A stretch of DNA of 64,000 nucleotides from an uncultured Vibrio sp. (GCA_947504195.1 CANNGN010000013.1:1-64000), one strand, 5' to 3'. Positions 46,946 to 55,785 are shown, numbered from the stretch's first letter. Made by a program: numbers and translations. Notes: a model not told the origin generated them from the letters alone.

Positions 46946-47068
46946 TGCGAGTGGCATATTAAACGCAGTTTGTTAATGAGTGGTTGCCACACATAGTACT
47001 TTTTGCTATAGATACCCGCCTTAAAATACTGCTCATGCAGTTGACTAGGTGTTTGTAGGAGATGCTGT

Positions 47069-47515
47069 ATGCCTGAATCTAAAAAGAAAACGCTTGGCAT
47101 CCTAGCCATTGCTGGTGTGGAACCATACCAAGAGAAATCTGGTGAAGAGTATATGTCACCTGACCAAGTGACACATTTCACTAAAATTTTAAGTGCGTGG
47201 CGTAACCAGCTCAGAGATGAAGTTGATAGAACAGTACACCACATGCAAGATGAAGCGGCGAATTTCCCTGATCCTGTTGATCGTGCTTCTCAAGAAGAAG
47301 AATTTAGCTTAGAACTACGCAACCGAGATCGTGAGCGTCGTTTAATTAAAAAGATTGAAAAAACCCTAATCAAAATTGAAGAAGACGAGTTTGGTTTTTG
47401 CGAATCTTGTGGCGTTGAAATCGGCGTACGTCGTCTAGAAGCACGCCCAACAGCCGATCTTTGTATTGACTGTAAAACTCTTGCAGAGATCAAAGAACGT
47501 CAAATGCAAGGCTAA
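47069..47515 (+). CDS. dksA: RNA polymerase-binding transcription factor DksA
   Basis: DksA binds the RNA polymerase secondary channel and potentiates (p)ppGpp control. The 148-residue protein has the coiled-coil domain with the tip aspartates in MQDEAANFPDPVDRAS. The C-terminal C4 zinc finger is CESCGVEIG followed by CIDCK. A strong AGGAGA ribosome site is present. It is followed by a good terminator. With relA and ytfK, this window encodes three parts of the stringent-response network. Confidence 0.98.
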   Translation: MPESKKKTLGILAIAGVEPYQEKSGEEYMSPDQVTHFTKILSAWRNQLRDEVDRTVHHMQDEAANFPDPVDRASQEEEFSLELRNRDRERRLIKKIEKTLIKIEEDEFGFCESCGVEIGVRRLEARPTADLCIDCKTLAEIKERQMQG

Positions 47516-47536
47516 CAAGTCAAATAAACCAATACT

Positions 47537-47562
47537 AAGGGAGCGATTGCTCCCTTTTTTTA
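47537..47562 (+). terminator. dksA terminator
   Basis: Stem GGGAGC / GCTCCC with a GATT loop, flanked by AA upstream and a seven-T run downstream, 22 bp after the dksA stop. Confidence 0.92.
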
Positions 47563-47633
47563 TTTTCGCTACCATCATGACCTTCTTAGCCTAATTAAGG
47601 TCAGTTATGTGATGGATTTTCAAGCCTATTAAT

Positions 47634-48503
47634 ATGAATTACGTTGGTCGATTTGCCCCTTCCCCTTCCGGGCCACTGCATTTTGGTTCTCTAGTTGCAG
47701 CGCTTGGTAGCTATTTTCAAGCCAAAGCTAATCAAGGTGATTGGTTGGTTCGAATCGAAGATCTCGACCCTCCACGAGAGGTCCCCGGAGCAACCCAACA
47801 AATCCTACAAGCTCTCGAATGCTATGGACTAGAGTGGGATGGACAGATCCTTTATCAAAGTCAGCGTCATGATTTTTATCAAGCTCAAATTGACCAATGG
47901 TTAGCAAAGGGTGAAGCTTATTACTGCACATGCAGTCGAAAAGAGATTAAAGCCATGGGTGGATATTACACCGGTCTCTGTCGAACAAAGCTGATTTCCT
48001 CTAGCCAAGAGTGTGCGGTTCGTATCAAGATGCAACATCCTGTAACACAGTTTAATGATGTTCTTCACGGAAACACACTTATCCCTTTCGCATTAGCTGG
48101 CGAGGATTTTATTATAAAACGCAGAGATGGCCTTTTCGCGTATAACCTAGCCGTCGTCCTCGATGATATTGCTCAGGAGGTGACCGAAGTGGTCCGTGGT
48201 GCTGATTTAATCGAACCAACAGGACGTCAAATAAGTTTATATCGAATATTAGGACATCAGCCCATTCAGTATCTTCATCTACCACTAGCAATGGCTCAAG
48301 AAGGGCGTAAACTCTCAAAGCAAAATCATGCAGCTGCCATTGATATTTCAGATCCAAGACCCACATTAATCCAAGCCATGCGCTTTCTTGGATTTCAGTT
48401 ACCACAGGACGTTACACTAGAATCCGTCGCGACAATTGTCGACTGGGGATGTAATAATTGGCAAATATGCCAACTACCTAACGAAACTGAGATCATACTT
48501 TAA
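47634..48503 (+). CDS. gluQ: Glutamyl-Q tRNA(Asp) synthetase
   Basis: GluQRS attaches glutamate to the queuosine base of tRNA-Asp and lacks an anticodon-binding domain. The 289-residue protein has the HIGH-like motif SPSGPLHFGSLVAA near residue 12 and the zinc-binding pattern YYCTCSRKEI with GYYTGLCR. The KMSK-like GRKLSKQNHA lies near residue 225. The short length separates it from GltX. It lies between dksA and pcnB, the usual order. Confidence 0.96.
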   Translation: MNYVGRFAPSPSGPLHFGSLVAALGSYFQAKANQGDWLVRIEDLDPPREVPGATQQILQALECYGLEWDGQILYQSQRHDFYQAQIDQWLAKGEAYYCTCSRKEIKAMGGYYTGLCRTKLISSSQECAVRIKMQHPVTQFNDVLHGNTLIPFALAGEDFIIKRRDGLFAYNLAVVLDDIAQEVTEVVRGADLIEPTGRQISLYRILGHQPIQYLHLPLAMAQEGRKLSKQNHAAAIDISDPRPTLIQAMRFLGFQLPQDVTLESVATIVDWGCNNWQICQLPNETEIIL

Positions 48504-48608
48504 TTCTCAAATGACCTAGCCTGAGCTATTATTAGCCGCAAATTGAGTCAATAGACTCTTGGTCACTAATAAAGAACAAGATAGTTAATCGCTATTTTGT
48601 CCGAGCCG

Positions 48609-49964
48609 ATGAATAAAAAAGAACAGAAAACACACATTGAACACCGTTATTTCGACCTTTCACTGAACGTTATCACACGTGAAGATCACGGTATTTCACG
48701 CAAGCAAATTAGCGATAATGCGCTTAAAGTATTATATCGACTCCACAGTAGCGGCTTTGAAGCCTACTTAGTCGGTGGCGGTGTGCGCGATATCTTGTTA
48801 AAACAAGAGCCAAAAGATTTCGATATTGCAACTAATGCAACGCCTGAACAAGTGCGCAAACTCTTTCGCAACTGTCGCCTTATTGGTCGCCGTTTTCGTC
48901 TAGCACACGTGATGTTTGGACGTGACATTATCGAGGTCGCCACATTCCGTGGACATCATCAGGAAAACAACAGTCAAACCAGTTCACAGTCTGATGCTGG
49001 AATGCTATTACGTGATAATGTTTATGGATCGATTGATGAAGATGCAGAGCGCCGAGACTTCACTGTCAACGCGATGTATTACAACATAGCTAACTACAGT
49101 ATTCATGATTATGCCGGTGGTATTGAAGATCTCGAAGATCGACTAGTTCGAATGATCGGTGACCCAGAAACCCGCTACCGAGAAGATCCGGTTCGAATGC
49201 TAAGAGCGATTCGCTTTGCAGCTAAGCTCGATTTCGATATTGAAGAAGAGACCGCGGAGCCGATTGAAGACCTAGCACCATTGCTTAGCGATATTCCACC
49301 TGCACGCCTTTATGAAGAGTCATTAAAGATGCTTCAGTCAGGTATAGGGCTAGAAACCTATCACCTCATGCGAGAATATGGTTTATTTCAGCAACTGTTC
49401 CCTATCGTTGCCGAACATTTCACCGAAGACCATGAATCAATGACAGAGCAAATGCTTGATCTGTCACTTGATTCTACCGATTTGCGCATCGAAAGCGGAA
49501 AACGCGTCAACCCTGCGTTTATGTTTGCGGCCATATTTTGGTATCCGATGAAATCCATTGCCGATAAGTTAAGTACAGAATTAAACCTGTCCGAATACGA
49601 TGCAATGATGGAAGCGGCCAATCAGGTGCTCGATCGCATTGTTAAACGTCTTGCGATTCCGCGTCGTCACACCACTACTATTCGTGAAATGTGGCAGATG
49701 CAATTTCGTTTAGAACGTCGCAATGGCAAACGAGCTTTCCGTTTACTTGAGTTAAATAAGTTCCGAGCTGGGTATGATTTATTGCTGATGCGAGGCGAGC
49801 TTGAGGGCGGTGAAGTTAAAAAACTGGCTGAATGGTGGAAGGCTTTCCAAAAGGCCGATCGCAACCTACGCCAACTAATGGTGAATGAGTTAGGCAAATC
49901 ATCGACGGAGCCAGGCAAACCTCGTCGTCGACGTACGCCACGTAATAAGACGAAATCGTCGTGA
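48609..49964 (+). CDS. pcnB: Poly(A) polymerase I
   Basis: PcnB adds poly(A) tails that speed RNA decay and affects plasmid copy number. The protein has the nucleotidyltransferase signature LVGGGVRDILLKQEPKDFDIATNATP, RRDFTVNAMYYN, and the RNA-binding NPETRYREDPVRMLRAIRFAAKL-type block (here GDPETRYREDPVRML). It ends in a basic tail (PRRRRTPRNKTK). The start is uncertain: ATG at 48609 has a weak GAG, and an in-frame TTG lies at 48597. It overlaps folK by 1 bp. Confidence 0.95.
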   Translation: MNKKEQKTHIEHRYFDLSLNVITREDHGISRKQISDNALKVLYRLHSSGFEAYLVGGGVRDILLKQEPKDFDIATNATPEQVRKLFRNCRLIGRRFRLAHVMFGRDIIEVATFRGHHQENNSQTSSQSDAGMLLRDNVYGSIDEDAERRDFTVNAMYYNIANYSIHDYAGGIEDLEDRLVRMIGDPETRYREDPVRMLRAIRFAAKLDFDIEEETAEPIEDLAPLLSDIPPARLYEESLKMLQSGIGLETYHLMREYGLFQQLFPIVAEHFTEDHESMTEQMLDLSLDSTDLRIESGKRVNPAFMFAAIFWYPMKSIADKLSTELNLSEYDAMMEAANQVLDRIVKRLAIPRRHTTTIREMWQMQFRLERRNGKRAFRLLELNKFRAGYDLLLMRGELEGGEVKKLAEWWKAFQKADRNLRQLMVNELGKSSTEPGKPRRRRTPRNKTKSS

Positions 49965-50461
49965 TGACGACCGTATTTATTGCCATCGGCAGTAATCTCA
50001 ATGATCCTGTTGAACAAGCACAACGTGGAATAGACGCATTAAAGAGCATTCCACGTACTCGCTTTATCCGCTCATCTCAGCTGTATAGTAGCTCGCCAAT
50101 GGGGCCACAAGATCAACCCGACTACATCAATGCCGTTGTCGAGATAGAAACACAACTGGCACCACTAGAACTGCTCAATTTAACTCAACAGATCGAATTA
50201 GAGCATGGTCGAGTGCGCAAGGATGAGCGCTGGGGACCACGAAGCCTAGATTTGGATATTCTTCTCTTTGGTCAACAAATTCTAGACAGTGAACGCCTAA
50301 CAGTACCTCACTATGGAATGAAAGTTCGAGAGTTTGTCCTCTACCCACTCGCTGAAATTGCCCCAAATTTAATACTCCCTGATGGGACCGAATTAACCGA
50401 CTTACTCAAACAAGTCGACAAAAATGGCCTCAGTATTTGGCAGCACGCCAACGCCAAGTAA
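49964..50461 (+). CDS. folK: 2-amino-4-hydroxy-6-hydroxymethyldihydropteridine pyrophosphokinase
   Basis: FolK (HPPK) pyrophosphorylates the pterin in folate synthesis. The 165-residue protein has IGSNLNDP at the N-terminus, QPDYINAVVEIET and the signature RWGPRSLDLDILLFG. I chose the ATG that overlaps the pcnB stop (TGATGA context) rather than the GTG one codon earlier. It is followed after 9 bp by panB. Confidence 0.96.
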   Translation: MTTVFIAIGSNLNDPVEQAQRGIDALKSIPRTRFIRSSQLYSSSPMGPQDQPDYINAVVEIETQLAPLELLNLTQQIELEHGRVRKDERWGPRSLDLDILLFGQQILDSERLTVPHYGMKVREFVLYPLAEIAPNLILPDGTELTDLLKQVDKNGLSIWQHANAK

Positions 50462-50470
50462 GGATTTACA

Positions 50471-51265
50471 ATGAAAAAAATCACAATCAACGATTTAATT
50501 AAATGCAAAAGTGAAGGCCGAAAGTTTGCGACATCCACCGCTTACGACGCCAGTTTTGCACAATTATTCGAAAGCGAGAATATGCCAGTACTCCTCGTCG
50601 GTGATTCGCTTGGTATGGTATTACAAGGGCAAAGTGACACTCTCCCTGTTACGGTTCAAGATATTGCCTATCACACGCGTAGTGTACGTGCAGGAAGCCC
50701 TAATTGCTTGTTAATGGCTGACATGCCCTTTATGAGCTACGTTACTCCAGAAGAAGCGTGTAAAAACGCGGCTGAAATTATTCGAGCTGGTGCAAATATG
50801 GTCAAGCTAGAGGGCGGGGCATGGTTAGTCGACACCGTTAAAAAGCTCACTGAACGTGCTGTTCCTGTATGTGCGCACCTTGGCTTAACCCCACAGTCTG
50901 TCAATATTTTTGGTGGTTATAAAGTTCAAGGACGCAGTGATGAGCAAGCAAAGCAAATGCTTGATGATGCACTTGCCCTACAAAGTGCCGGCGCTCAAAT
51001 TATCCTGTTGGAATGTGTCCCATCTAGCTTAGCGAAAATGATCACGGAAGCCGTCGACGTCCCCGTAATTGGCATTGGAGCAGGGCCAGAAACCGACGGT
51101 CAAATCTTGGTTATGCACGACATGCTAGGTATTTCCGCGAACTACATGCCCAAGTTTTCCAAAGACTTTCTTGCTGAAACAGGGAATATACGCAAGGCAG
51201 CCGCTAAATACATTGCAGATGTAGAAAGCGGATCATTCCCTGACGCCGACCATACCATTGCTTAA
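50471..51265 (+). CDS. panB: 3-methyl-2-oxobutanoate hydroxymethyltransferase
   Basis: PanB transfers a hydroxymethyl group from methylenetetrahydrofolate to ketoisovalerate, giving ketopantoate for pantothenate and CoA. The 264-residue TIM-barrel protein has LVGDSLGMVLQG (metal-binding D), MADMPFMSY, KLEGG, AHLGLTPQ and GIGAGPETDGQILV. An AAGGAT ribosome site precedes the ATG. It forms an operon with panC (14-bp gap). panD, adjacent in E. coli, is not in the cluster. Confidence 0.98.
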   Translation: MKKITINDLIKCKSEGRKFATSTAYDASFAQLFESENMPVLLVGDSLGMVLQGQSDTLPVTVQDIAYHTRSVRAGSPNCLLMADMPFMSYVTPEEACKNAAEIIRAGANMVKLEGGAWLVDTVKKLTERAVPVCAHLGLTPQSVNIFGGYKVQGRSDEQAKQMLDDALALQSAGAQIILLECVPSSLAKMITEAVDVPVIGIGAGPETDGQILVMHDMLGISANYMPKFSKDFLAETGNIRKAAAKYIADVESGSFPDADHTIA

Positions 51266-51279
51266 GCCGGTAGATCACG

Positions 51280-52131
51280 ATGGAAACTTATTCAGAAGTT
51301 AAAAAACTAAGAACAGTTATTAACGCGCATCGTTTGGCACAAAAACGGATCGCGTTTGTGCCAACGATGGGAAATCTCCATGAAGGGCATTTAACCTTAG
51401 TTCGTCAAGCTCAAGCTGTGGCCGATATTGTTATCGTCAGTATTTTTGTCAACCCAATGCAATTTGAAAATGCCGACGATCTAGTGAACTACCCTCGTAC
51501 ATTGGATGATGATCTCGCTAAACTCGCCAAACAGGGAGTCGACGCGGTATTTACGCCAACGCCAGATATCATGTACCCAAAAGGATTGGATCAACAGACG
51601 TTTGTTGAAGTTCCAAACATGTCTAATATCTTGGAAGGGGAATCTCGTCCCGGTCATTTTCGTGGCGTCGCAACAATCGTGACAAAACTATTCAATATCG
51701 TACAACCCGATGTTGCTTGCTTTGGCGAAAAAGACTTTCAGCAACTTGCGGTTATTCGTCAGATGACGGAAGACTTGTGTTTAGATATTGAGATCATTGG
51801 CGTGCCTACGGTAAGAGAATCCGATGGTTTAGCCATGAGCTCGCGAAACAACCGCCTTACCACTTCACAACGAACTGTCGCACCGCATTTAGCGCGTATC
51901 ATGAAAAGTATTGGTGAGAACTTGGTTCAAGGTGAACGAGATACCGAAGCGTTAATTGTGAATGCAAATAGCGAAATAGTTCAGGCAGGAATGAAGGTTG
52001 ATGAAATTTTTATTCGAGATGAACAGACGCTTCAACCGATCAATCAAGATACTGAGAAGGCGGTTGTACTCATGGCTGCTTTTTTAGGTGATGTTCGATT
52101 AATCGATAATCAGGTTGTCAGCCTAATCTAA
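51280..52131 (+). CDS. panC: Pantothenate synthetase
   Basis: PanC ligates pantoate and beta-alanine using ATP. The 283-residue protein has the nucleotidyl-transferase motif PTMGNLHEGHLTLV at residues 28-41, VSIFVNPMQF, the GHFRGVATIVTKLFN segment, FGEKDFQQL and the KMSK-like SDGLAMSSRN. It is the last gene of the plus-strand block and converges with yadH across a large hairpin. Confidence 0.98.
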   Translation: METYSEVKKLRTVINAHRLAQKRIAFVPTMGNLHEGHLTLVRQAQAVADIVIVSIFVNPMQFENADDLVNYPRTLDDDLAKLAKQGVDAVFTPTPDIMYPKGLDQQTFVEVPNMSNILEGESRPGHFRGVATIVTKLFNIVQPDVACFGEKDFQQLAVIRQMTEDLCLDIEIIGVPTVRESDGLAMSSRNNRLTTSQRTVAPHLARIMKSIGENLVQGERDTEALIVNANSEIVQAGMKVDEIFIRDEQTLQPINQDTEKAVVLMAAFLGDVRLIDNQVVSLI

Positions 52132-52150
52132 TCATTACTGAATAAAATAT

Positions 52151-52201
52151 AACGCTTCAGTCCCCTATTTTCACCTGAATCAATAGGAAAACTGAAGCGT
52201 T
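52151..52201. terminator. Bidirectional hairpin between panC and yadH
   Basis: Perfect 11-bp inverted repeat AACGCTTCAGT (52151-52161) / ACTGAAGCGTT (52191-52201) with a partly paired interior (CCTATTTTC / AATAGGAAA). It lies between two convergent genes. There is no long T-tract. Confidence 0.6.
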
Positions 52202-52211
52202 TCTGCTTCAA

Positions 52212-52994
52212 CTAGCTACGAAGCCCAGTCCCTTTAGCAATTAAGTAATGCGCTACCGAATATAGCAAGATAACAAACACACCCAAAACACTAAACGAAC
52301 TAACAATACTCACATCAGAAACACCAAGAAAGCCATAACGAAAGGCATTTACCATATACACAATAGGATTAATTTTAGACACAACCTGCCAAAACTCAGG
52401 CAACAAGGATATTGAATAAAAAACGCCACCTAAATAGGTCAATGGTGTTAGCACAAAAGTCGGTACTATCGAAATATCATCAAATGTGCGCGCAAAGACT
52501 GCATTAATTAACCCACCAAGTGAGAAGACAACAGAAGTCAAAAACACGGTAAAAATAATCACAGACCAATGCTCAACTTGAAGGTCGACAAAGAATAATG
52601 AAACACAGGTAACCAACATGCCAACCAACAATCCTCGTGTTACGCCTCCCATCACATAACCGGCGATAATGACGTAATTTGGGACTGGAGCAACCAATAA
52701 CTCTTCAATATTCTTCTGCATTTTAGAACTAAAAAACGAGGAAGCAACATTGGAATATGAGTTCGTTATCACCGACATCATGATCAACCCAGGAACGATG
52801 TATTCCATATAAGAAAAACCATTCATTGTCCCAATTCGTGAGCCAATCAAATTACCAAAAATAATAAAATACAATGTCATTGTAATCGCTGGCGGCACTA
52901 ATGTTTGTACCCAAATACGCGTAAAACGATTGATCTCTTTTCTCACTAAACTGCTAAACGCGGTCCAATAAATTTGATACATAGTACTTCTCAT
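52212..52994 (-). CDS. yadH: ABC-2 type transporter permease YadH
   Basis: Inner-membrane permease of an exporter of unknown substrate. The 260-residue protein has six predicted helices. It matches E. coli YadH closely: FTRIWVQTLVPPAITMTLYF, YMEYIVPGLIMMSVI, NIEELLVAPVPNYVIIAGYV, FDDISIVPTFVLTPLTYLGG and FRYGFLGVSDV. Its ATG overlaps the yadG stop (ATGA), so the subunits are coupled. The second in-frame ATG (52982) is possible. Confidence 0.93.
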   Translation of the reverse strand: MRSTMYQIYWTAFSSLVRKEINRFTRIWVQTLVPPAITMTLYFIIFGNLIGSRIGTMNGFSYMEYIVPGLIMMSVITNSYSNVASSFFSSKMQKNIEELLVAPVPNYVIIAGYVMGGVTRGLLVGMLVTCVSLFFVDLQVEHWSVIIFTVFLTSVVFSLGGLINAVFARTFDDISIVPTFVLTPLTYLGGVFYSISLLPEFWQVVSKINPIVYMVNAFRYGFLGVSDVSIVSSFSVLGVFVILLYSVAHYLIAKGTGLRS

Positions 52995-53902
52995 TTTTCG
53001 TTTCTCACTAGGCTAACAAATAGCTCTTCCAATCGATTCGCTTTATTTCTCATCGAAAGCACTTTTACCCCTTGTTGTGTTAACTGGCTAAAGACATCGT
53101 TCAACCCTTGAGATTTTTCCAACTCAATCTCTATTGAGCCTTCTTTGTTTTCTTGTTTCAACACACCATTAAGTTGCGGAATGGTCTCTGAAGAATCAAC
53201 ATCTAGAATAAAAGTTTCAACTTGAAGCTTACCCAACAATGCTTTCATCGACGTATTTTCAATTAGCTCACCCGCTTGAATGATCCCAATGTTACGACAC
53301 AACATTTCAGCCTCTTCTAAATAGTGAGTGGTGAGAATAATCGTAATACCTTGGTTGTTTATCTCTTGTAAAAACGTCCACATCGAGCGGCGCAACTCAA
53401 TATCAACACCTGCTGTCGGTTCATCGAGAATTAATAGTTTCGGCTCGTGCATCAAAGCGCGAACAATCATCAAGCGACGTTTCATGCCACCGGATAACGC
53501 TCCCGCTCGTTCGTTTCGCTTATCCCACAACTCCAACTGAGTAAGATACTTCTTGGCACGCTCTTTTGCTAATGCGCGTGGTACCCCATAATAGCCAGCC
53601 TGATGAATGACAATTTGCTCGACAGTTTCAAACTGGTTGAAATTAAACTCTTGAGGAACCAATCCTAGGTGTTGTTTCGCCTCTTCCAAGCGTGCATCAA
53701 TGTCATAGCCAAACACCGATACTTTGCCTGACGTTTTATTAACTAAAGATGCAATAATGCCAATGGTGGTTGATTTACCCGCCCCATTTGGCCCTAACAA
53801 CGCATAAAAATCACCTTGTTTTACGTCTAAATCAATCCCTTTTAAGGCTTCAAAACCACCATTATAGGTTTTGCGTAAACCTCTTATTTCTAATGCATTC
53901 AT
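52991..53902 (-). CDS. yadG: ABC transporter ATP-binding protein YadG
   Basis: ATPase partner of YadH. The 303-residue protein shows Walker A (LLGPNGAGKSTT), the Q-loop (VPQEFNFNQF), the ABC signature (LSGGMKRRLM), Walker B (LLILDEPTAGVD) and the switch histidine (LTTHYLEEAE). A C-terminal extension of about 80 residues follows. The yadG-yadH pair is next to can and hpt, as in E. coli. The substrate is unknown. Confidence 0.94.
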   Translation of the reverse strand: MNALEIRGLRKTYNGGFEALKGIDLDVKQGDFYALLGPNGAGKSTTIGIIASLVNKTSGKVSVFGYDIDARLEEAKQHLGLVPQEFNFNQFETVEQIVIHQAGYYGVPRALAKERAKKYLTQLELWDKRNERAGALSGGMKRRLMIVRALMHEPKLLILDEPTAGVDIELRRSMWTFLQEINNQGITIILTTHYLEEAEMLCRNIGIIQAGELIENTSMKALLGKLQVETFILDVDSSETIPQLNGVLKQENKEGSIEIELEKSQGLNDVFSQLTQQGVKVLSMRNKANRLEELFVSLVRNEK

Positions 53903-54185
53903 AGCTTGTAAATGTCTCTATTTTTGATTGCTCTTACGACTTATTTATCGCTCAATTCATTCATCACAATTTAACAGGAATTTACGACCGACGCTGATAT
54001 TTATTCGTGACAAATACAATGGCATCTCTGAGAACTAAAACTTTGTTACTATTTTCGCTAATCAACGATGTAAACTTTGTGTATAGTGACTCCGCACACA
54101 TTTTGATGCCAAACGATACGTTCAACAATTCGTGTTTTGTGTGAGTTGGTTTCCAATCCTAATTCACCGCATTAAGGGAAGGACA

Positions 54186-54857
54186 ATGCCAGAAATTAAA
54201 CAACTGTTTGAAAACAATTCGCGCTGGTCTGAATCGATCAAAGCTGAAAATCCCGAATACTTTGCACAACTAGCCGAAGGACAAAGCCCTGACTTTCTAT
54301 GGATAGGTTGCTCTGATAGCCGAGTTCCAGCTGAACGGCTTACAGGACTGCATTCTGGAGAGTTATTCGTTCACCGAAATGTTGCTAATTTAGTAATTCA
54401 CACTGACTTAAACTGCCTTTCAGTTGTTCAATATGCCGTTGATGTTCTGAAGATTAAACATCTAATCATTTGTGGCCACTACGATTGTGGTGGCATCAAA
54501 GCAACTCTAGCTAACCCTAAACTTGGGCTGATTAATAATTGGCTCCTGCACATTCGAGACATATACCAAAAGCATCGTACTTACATCGACAGTATGGCCC
54601 CAGAATATCAAGCGGACAAACTGGTCGAGCTCAACGTAGCAGAGCAAGTGTATAACCTCGCCAATTCTACAATATTGCAGAATGCATGGGAACGAGGTCA
54701 AGAATTCGAGCTCCATGGTTTGGTTTACGGTATTGAAGATGGGAAATTGGAATATTTAGGAGTTCGTTGCGATTCAGCAGAAATCGTTGAAGAAAATTAC
54801 AATAAGTCGATGGAAAAAATCCTCAATAAAGACTTCAAGCTTCTTTGCCACCGATAG
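54186..54857 (+). CDS. can: Beta-class carbonic anhydrase
   Basis: Carbonic anhydrase supplies bicarbonate to carboxylases. The 223-residue protein has the zinc ligands and active site in CSDSRVP and HYDCGG, plus the N-terminal MPEIKQLFENNSRWSE of E. coli Can. The frame is open to 54132, but AAGGGAAGGACA sits directly before the ATG at 54186, which matches homologues. It is divergent from yadG and convergent with hpt. Confidence 0.96.
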   Translation: MPEIKQLFENNSRWSESIKAENPEYFAQLAEGQSPDFLWIGCSDSRVPAERLTGLHSGELFVHRNVANLVIHTDLNCLSVVQYAVDVLKIKHLIICGHYDCGGIKATLANPKLGLINNWLLHIRDIYQKHRTYIDSMAPEYQADKLVELNVAEQVYNLANSTILQNAWERGQEFELHGLVYGIEDGKLEYLGVRCDSAEIVEENYNKSMEKILNKDFKLLCHR

Positions 54858-54881
54858 CGAATACCAACCTCAGCGTCTAAT

Positions 54882-54916
54882 AAAAATGCCCAGATATGAA
54901 AAATCTGGGCATTTTT
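54882..54916. terminator. Bidirectional terminator between can and hpt
   Basis: Perfect stem AAAAATGCCCAGAT / ATCTGGGCATTTTT with a 7-nt loop; A/T runs on both ends suit both convergent genes. Confidence 0.93.
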
Positions 54917-54940
54917 GTCATGATACTCGTTAGCGTAACG

Positions 54941-55474
54941 TTATTCGGTTTCTAACGTTACCTTACCGATATAAGGGAGGTGACGATAATCTTGAGCAAA
55001 ATCTAATCCCATCCCCACGACAAACTCATCAGGAATCGAGAAGCCAATCCAACGAGCATCTACGTCAACTTCACGGCGAGAGGGCTTATCTAACAAAGTA
55101 CACACTTCAATTGAATTTGGCTCACGAAGTCTCAATACTTCTTTTACTCGACTTAACGTATTACCGGTATCAATGATGTCTTCAACTAAAATGATATCTT
55201 TACCAACAATATCATCATCTAGATCTTTTAAAATTCGAACATCACGAGAACTCTCAGTACCATTTCCATAACTTGATGCTGTCATAAAGTCGATTTGATG
55301 CGTCACGCTAACTGCTCGCGCTAAGTCAGCAAGAATGATAAATGAACCACGAAGAAGTCCGATTAAAACGAGATTGTCGCTATCTTTATAATGCTCGGAA
55401 ATTTCTTGTCCTAACTCTTGGATTCTCTGTTTAACTTGTTGCTCAGAAATCATCTCTTCTATTTTATGGGCCAT
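54941..55474 (-). CDS. hpt: Hypoxanthine phosphoribosyltransferase
   Basis: Hpt salvages hypoxanthine and guanine to IMP and GMP using PRPP. The 177-residue protein has the PRPP motif ILVEDIIDTGNTL, LIGLLRGSFI, FMTASSYGN and a C-terminal DYRHLPYIG. The frame is open to 55531, but the ATG at 55472-55474, preceded by GAGAGAG, gives MAHKIEEMISEQQ and the right length. It is divergent from the quorum regulator, the usual vibrio arrangement. Confidence 0.96.
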   Translation of the reverse strand: MAHKIEEMISEQQVKQRIQELGQEISEHYKDSDNLVLIGLLRGSFIILADLARAVSVTHQIDFMTASSYGNGTESSRDVRILKDLDDDIVGKDIILVEDIIDTGNTLSRVKEVLRLREPNSIEVCTLLDKPSRREVDVDARWIGFSIPDEFVVGMGLDFAQDYRHLPYIGKVTLETE

Positions 55475-55627
55475 GACTCTCTCATTAATCGATGTTAAGT
55501 ACTTAAGCAACTCGCCTTGCAAGTTTGCCATTCACTCTTTATTTGAACCCAATATATTACCATTACTGCGCAACCAGATAAAATAACAGTTTAATTATTA
55601 GTATTTGCAATATTAAATACCAAAATC

Positions 55628-55643
55628 GCATATATGCAATTAC
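55628..55643 (+). repeat. Direct repeat, copy 1, upstream of the quorum regulator
   Basis: GCATATATGCAATTAC. A second copy, GCATATGCACAATTAC, is at 55699-55714, 71 bp downstream (about seven helical turns). The copies differ at a few internal positions and lie on either side of the AATTTATCAA inverted repeat. Confidence 0.5.
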
Positions 55644-55670
55644 TATAGTAATGTGTAAGTTACATAATGT

Positions 55671-55698
55671 AATTTATCAATTGATCTATTGATAAATT
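55671..55698. promoter_or_regulatory. Candidate LuxR/HapR-family autoregulatory operator
   Basis: Perfect 10-bp inverted repeat AATTTATCAA (55671-55680) / TTGATAAATT (55689-55698) with an 8-bp spacer. The half-site TATTGATAAATT matches one half of the known LuxR/HapR/SmcR binding consensus (TTATTGATAAATTT...). It lies about 100 bp upstream of the gene. Autorepression is known for LuxR and HapR. Confidence 0.6.
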
Positions 55699-55759
55699 GC
55701 ATATGCACAATTACACTTATTAATGCACTACCCATAATAAAAATATCACCAAGATGTGA

Positions 55760-55785
55760 TAACAAATCAACGTTAATTGGCAAGG
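55760..55785 (+). promoter_or_regulatory. Candidate Qrr small-RNA pairing site in the regulator leader
   Basis: The leader segment AACGTTAATTGGCAAGG (55769-55785) resembles the hapR/luxR mRNA target of Qrr RNAs, which as I recall contains AACGTCAGTTGGCTAGG. It differs at three positions, one of which keeps a G-U pair. It ends 10 bases before the ATG and includes the AAGG of the ribosome site, as expected for a site where Qrr blocks translation. Qrr sequences of this organism are not in the window. Confidence 0.5.
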
